From positions 1 through 8,118 of the forward strand of contig JALZWI010000039.1 of the NCBI GenBank assembly GCA_023299895.1: a stretch of DNA of 8,118 bases, in the 5' to 3' direction. This DNA comes from Arenicella sp. (lineage in GTDB: Bacteria; Pseudomonadota; Gammaproteobacteria; Arenicellales; Arenicellaceae). A program made the translations under genes and the position numbers. The notes beneath the pieces are model-generated. The model searched no databases, was not told the DNA's origin, and saw only the letters and a list, made by a program, of their open reading frames with translations. Below, one piece after another: positions 5,907 to 8,118 of the stretch; within the stretch, counting starts at the first letter, position 1; each line of letters starts with the position of its first letter.

Positions 5907-7943
5907 TTATTGCAAAATACCAGTTTGTCTTAACAAAGGTTCGATTTCAGGCTCTCGGCCTCTAAAGTCGATAAATAGTTGATTTGCATCATCTTCTCCA
6001 CCGCGCTGTAATATTGCTTGCATAAAGTCTTGTCCGGTTTGTCGATTAAAAATGCCTTCTTCTTCAAAACGTCCGAAAGCATCTGCCGACAGAACTTCCG
6101 CCCATTTGTAGCTGTAGTAACCTGCTGCATAGCCACCAGAAAAAATATGCCCAAAACTATTTTGAAAGCGGTTGTATTTAGGCGTAGTAATGACGGAGAC
6201 TTGATTGCGAACTTGATCTAAAACGCTTTGCACCATGGTCTTCTTATCTTTTGCTAGATATTCGCTGTGTATCAGCATATCAAACAAAGAAAATTCGACT
6301 TGCCGCAATGTTTGCATGCCAGATTGGAAGTTTTTTGCCGCGTGCATTTTAGCTAACAGATCGGCTGGAATAGACTCACTACTTTGATAGTGGCTAGCAA
6401 TAAGCTGTAAGCTTTGTTCTTGCCAGCACCAGTTCTCTAAAAATTGACTGGGCAATTCAACGGCATCCCAAACGACGCCGTTAATGCCTGCCACACTCAT
6501 TTCATCGACCCGTGTCAGTAGGTGATGCAAAGTGTGACCAAATTCATGAAATAAAGTTTCAACTTCATTATGTGTAAGTAGGGCGGGAGTATCTCCGACC
6601 GGAGGGGCGAAGTTGCAAACCAGGTAGGCGACAGGCAATTGCAAAGTATCTTCAGTTCGGCGTCGATTCAAACAGACATCCATCCAGGCACCGCCACGTT
6701 TATGTTTACGTACATAAATATCGGCGAATAATTGGCCAATTAATTCGTTATCAGCGTTAACTACATTATAGCAAGTGACATCATCATGCCAAGTTTCTAT
6801 CTCTTGGGTAGGCGTGACAGAAATGCCAAAGAGACGATTAACAATTTCGAACAATCCAGAAAACACTTTAGGTGCAGGAAAATACGCTTTAACTTGTTCA
6901 TCACTGAAAGCATATTGTTGTTCACGTAAGCGTTCTGAATAAAAACTTAAGTCCCACGACTTTAGTTCATTTATCTGATAATGCTCTTTGCTGAACTTTT
7001 GCAATTCAGTTACTTCTTGTTGAGCCATTGGCTTAGCGTAAGATACTAAGTCATTTAAAAAATTGATTACGTCTGCGCTTGATTTGGCCATCTTTTTTTG
7101 TAGAGACAGGTCGGCATAATCGCTGTAACCAAGAAGATTGGCTTGCTCTAAACGATAGGCTAAAATGTCGTCTATTAACGATGCATTATCGAATTTACCG
7201 TTATTGCTGAGTTCGCTTGCGCGCATCACATAAGCTTTATAAACCTGTTCACGTAGTTCTGCGTTTTCAACATGTTGCATGACAGCTAAATACGATGGTA
7301 TTTGTAGGGTTAGTAACCAACCGACTTGATTATTTTCTTTCGCGAGTTCTTGCGCCATGGCTAGGCTGCTCGCAGGCATGCCTTTAAGTTGCTGTGAATC
7401 AGTAATTAATAGTGACCAGGCTTGTGTTGAATCGAGTAAGTTACGTTCAAACTGGTTTGATAGACTGGCTAATTGAAGATTCAGTTCTGTAAATCTTACT
7501 TTATCATTTTCTTCTAGTTCAGCACCACTTAAGCGAAAATCCAATAGAGTGTTATCAATGATTTTTCTTTTAGCTGTACTGTAGGAGTTAAAATCAGGGT
7601 GATTTTTAAGCTTTTTATATTGCTGATAAAGCGCGGCATTTTGTCCAACCTCGGAATGGTATTCAGTGAGCAGAGCGATGCCTTGTTGATAAGCACTGCG
7701 CAATTGCGAGTTATCTTTAACGCCATTTAAGTGCCCAATAGGTGACCACACACGATTTATTTTTTCGTCTATGTCTTCCATGATTGCTGCAAAGTTATGC
7801 CAATCGGGATTATCGATATTACTTAATTCAACAATCTGCGAACGACATTTCTGTAACACTTCTTCTAAAGCGGGAATAACATGTTCAGCTTTAATGGATG
7901 CAAACTTGGGTAAGCTATCAAAATTTAAAAGAGGGTTTGTCAT
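5907..7943 (-). CDS. prlC: Oligopeptidase A (PrlC/OpdA), M3 family zinc metallopeptidase
   Basis: The 678-residue product matches E. coli PrlC (680 aa) end to end. The zinc site is HEFGH (His466, Glu467, His470), with the third ligand Glu496 in WDAVELPSQ. The Tyr/Gly-rich substrate-binding segment SGGYAAGYYSYKWAEVLSAD is intact near the C-terminus, as are GGAWMD and FEEEGIFNR. This cytoplasmic enzyme cuts short peptides, including cleaved signal peptides, and was identified through suppressors of signal-sequence defects. I chose ATG 7943 because E. coli PrlC also begins MTNPLL; an in-frame GTG at 7952 would add three residues. Neither start has a good Shine-Dalgarno sequence. It begins 21 bp after the lysA stop codon, so translation may depend on ribosomes arriving from lysA. 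In E. coli prlC has different neighbours. Confidence 0.96.
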   Translation of the reverse strand: MTNPLLNFDSLPKFASIKAEHVIPALEEVLQKCRSQIVELSNIDNPDWHNFAAIMEDIDEKINRVWSPIGHLNGVKDNSQLRSAYQQGIALLTEYHSEVGQNAALYQQYKKLKNHPDFNSYSTAKRKIIDNTLLDFRLSGAELEENDKVRFTELNLQLASLSNQFERNLLDSTQAWSLLITDSQQLKGMPASSLAMAQELAKENNQVGWLLTLQIPSYLAVMQHVENAELREQVYKAYVMRASELSNNGKFDNASLIDDILAYRLEQANLLGYSDYADLSLQKKMAKSSADVINFLNDLVSYAKPMAQQEVTELQKFSKEHYQINELKSWDLSFYSERLREQQYAFSDEQVKAYFPAPKVFSGLFEIVNRLFGISVTPTQEIETWHDDVTCYNVVNADNELIGQLFADIYVRKHKRGGAWMDVCLNRRRTEDTLQLPVAYLVCNFAPPVGDTPALLTHNEVETLFHEFGHTLHHLLTRVDEMSVAGINGVVWDAVELPSQFLENWCWQEQSLQLIASHYQSSESIPADLLAKMHAAKNFQSGMQTLRQVEFSLFDMLIHSEYLAKDKKTMVQSVLDQVRNQVSVITTPKYNRFQNSFGHIFSGGYAAGYYSYKWAEVLSADAFGRFEEEGIFNRQTGQDFMQAILQRGGEDDANQLFIDFRGREPEIEPLLRQTGILQ

Positions 7944-7964
7944 GTCAGGCACTTTTTTAAAAAA

Positions 7965-8118
7965 TTATTCAGGAAGAATGGCTTCACTGTTAGTCAGTTC
8001 GTCAAAGCTTTCTCTTGGACGAGCGAGATGCAATTTGTCACCATCAACCATAATTTCCGCTGGGCGTGGTTTTGAATTGTAGTTTGAAGCCATGACAAAG
8101 CCGTAAGCACCAGCACTC
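7965..8118 (-). CDS. lysA: Diaminopimelate decarboxylase, C-terminal 50 residues (runs off right edge)
   Basis: Reading the minus strand from the right edge gives 50 residues and a TAA at 7967-7965. The piece begins [19 protein letters not shown] and ends [18 protein letters not shown] is a hallmark of LysA; the Tyr in GAYG contacts the pyridoxal phosphate cofactor in known structures. The ending, with an ARPRES...ILPE pattern, resembles Pseudomonas LysA, which also closes with LLPE. LysA removes CO2 from meso-diaminopimelate to make lysine, the last step of that pathway. Only the C-terminal end of the fold III PLP enzyme is visible, so the catalytic Lys and the start are outside. It is the first visible gene of the minus-strand group. 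In many gammaproteobacteria dapF follows lysA; here prlC does. Confidence 0.9.
   Translation of the reverse strand, partial: SAGAYGFVMASNYNSKPRPAEIMVDGDKLHLARPRESFDELTNSEAILPE

Noticed and set aside
7771..8082. Plus-strand 103-residue frame across prlC and lysA
   Set aside because: It is antisense to two clearly identified genes and resembles no known protein; the same applies to the short frames at 708-908, 2658-2885, 5930-6154, 6018-6221 and 7529-7726.

Overview
The window is AT-rich bacterial chromosomal DNA (about 40% G+C by eye, not computed). Every gene that can be named is a gammaproteobacterial housekeeping gene: SohB, Prc/Tsp, ZapG (YhcB), exonuclease III, oligopeptidase A and LysA. 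ZapG and the SohB/Prc/PrlC set point to a gammaproteobacterium. The low G+C suggests a marine lineage (Oceanospirillales or Cellvibrionales type), but that is a guess and no closer placement is possible from the sequence.

Layout, left to right. (1) The left edge holds the 5' part of a minus-strand gene for a lysine-rich, histone H1-like repeat protein, which runs off the window at base 1. It has a good sigma70-type promoter. (2) A divergent intergenic region leads to plus-strand sohB (inner-membrane S49 peptidase). (3) Convergent with sohB is minus-strand prc (periplasmic S41 tail-specific protease); an inverted repeat spans the junction. (4) A second divergent region of about 250 bp contains a nested inverted repeat in the probable leader of plus-strand zapG (cell envelope/divisome protein). 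(5) zapG meets a minus-strand gene group tail to tail with one base between stop codons. Read in transcription order from the right edge, this group is lysA (3' end only), prlC, a secreted DUF4124-glutaredoxin-like protein, and an exonuclease III gene. Gaps of 21, 57 and 95 bp without an obvious terminator suggest co-transcription of at least the first three.

Three of the genes are proteases acting in different compartments: SohB at the inner membrane, Prc in the periplasm, PrlC in the cytoplasm. The region therefore leans toward envelope and peptide quality control, but nothing shows that the genes work as one system. I see no mobile element, CRISPR array, tRNA, rRNA or phage gene, and no convincing undescribed system. 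The points most worth a second look are the 24-bp coding repeat array, the altered SPGG motif of SohB, the zapG leader inverted repeat, and the DUF4124-glutaredoxin fusion.

Start codons were adjusted from the longest open frames in three genes (sohB, prc, prlC), using ribosome binding sites or known homologue N-termini.
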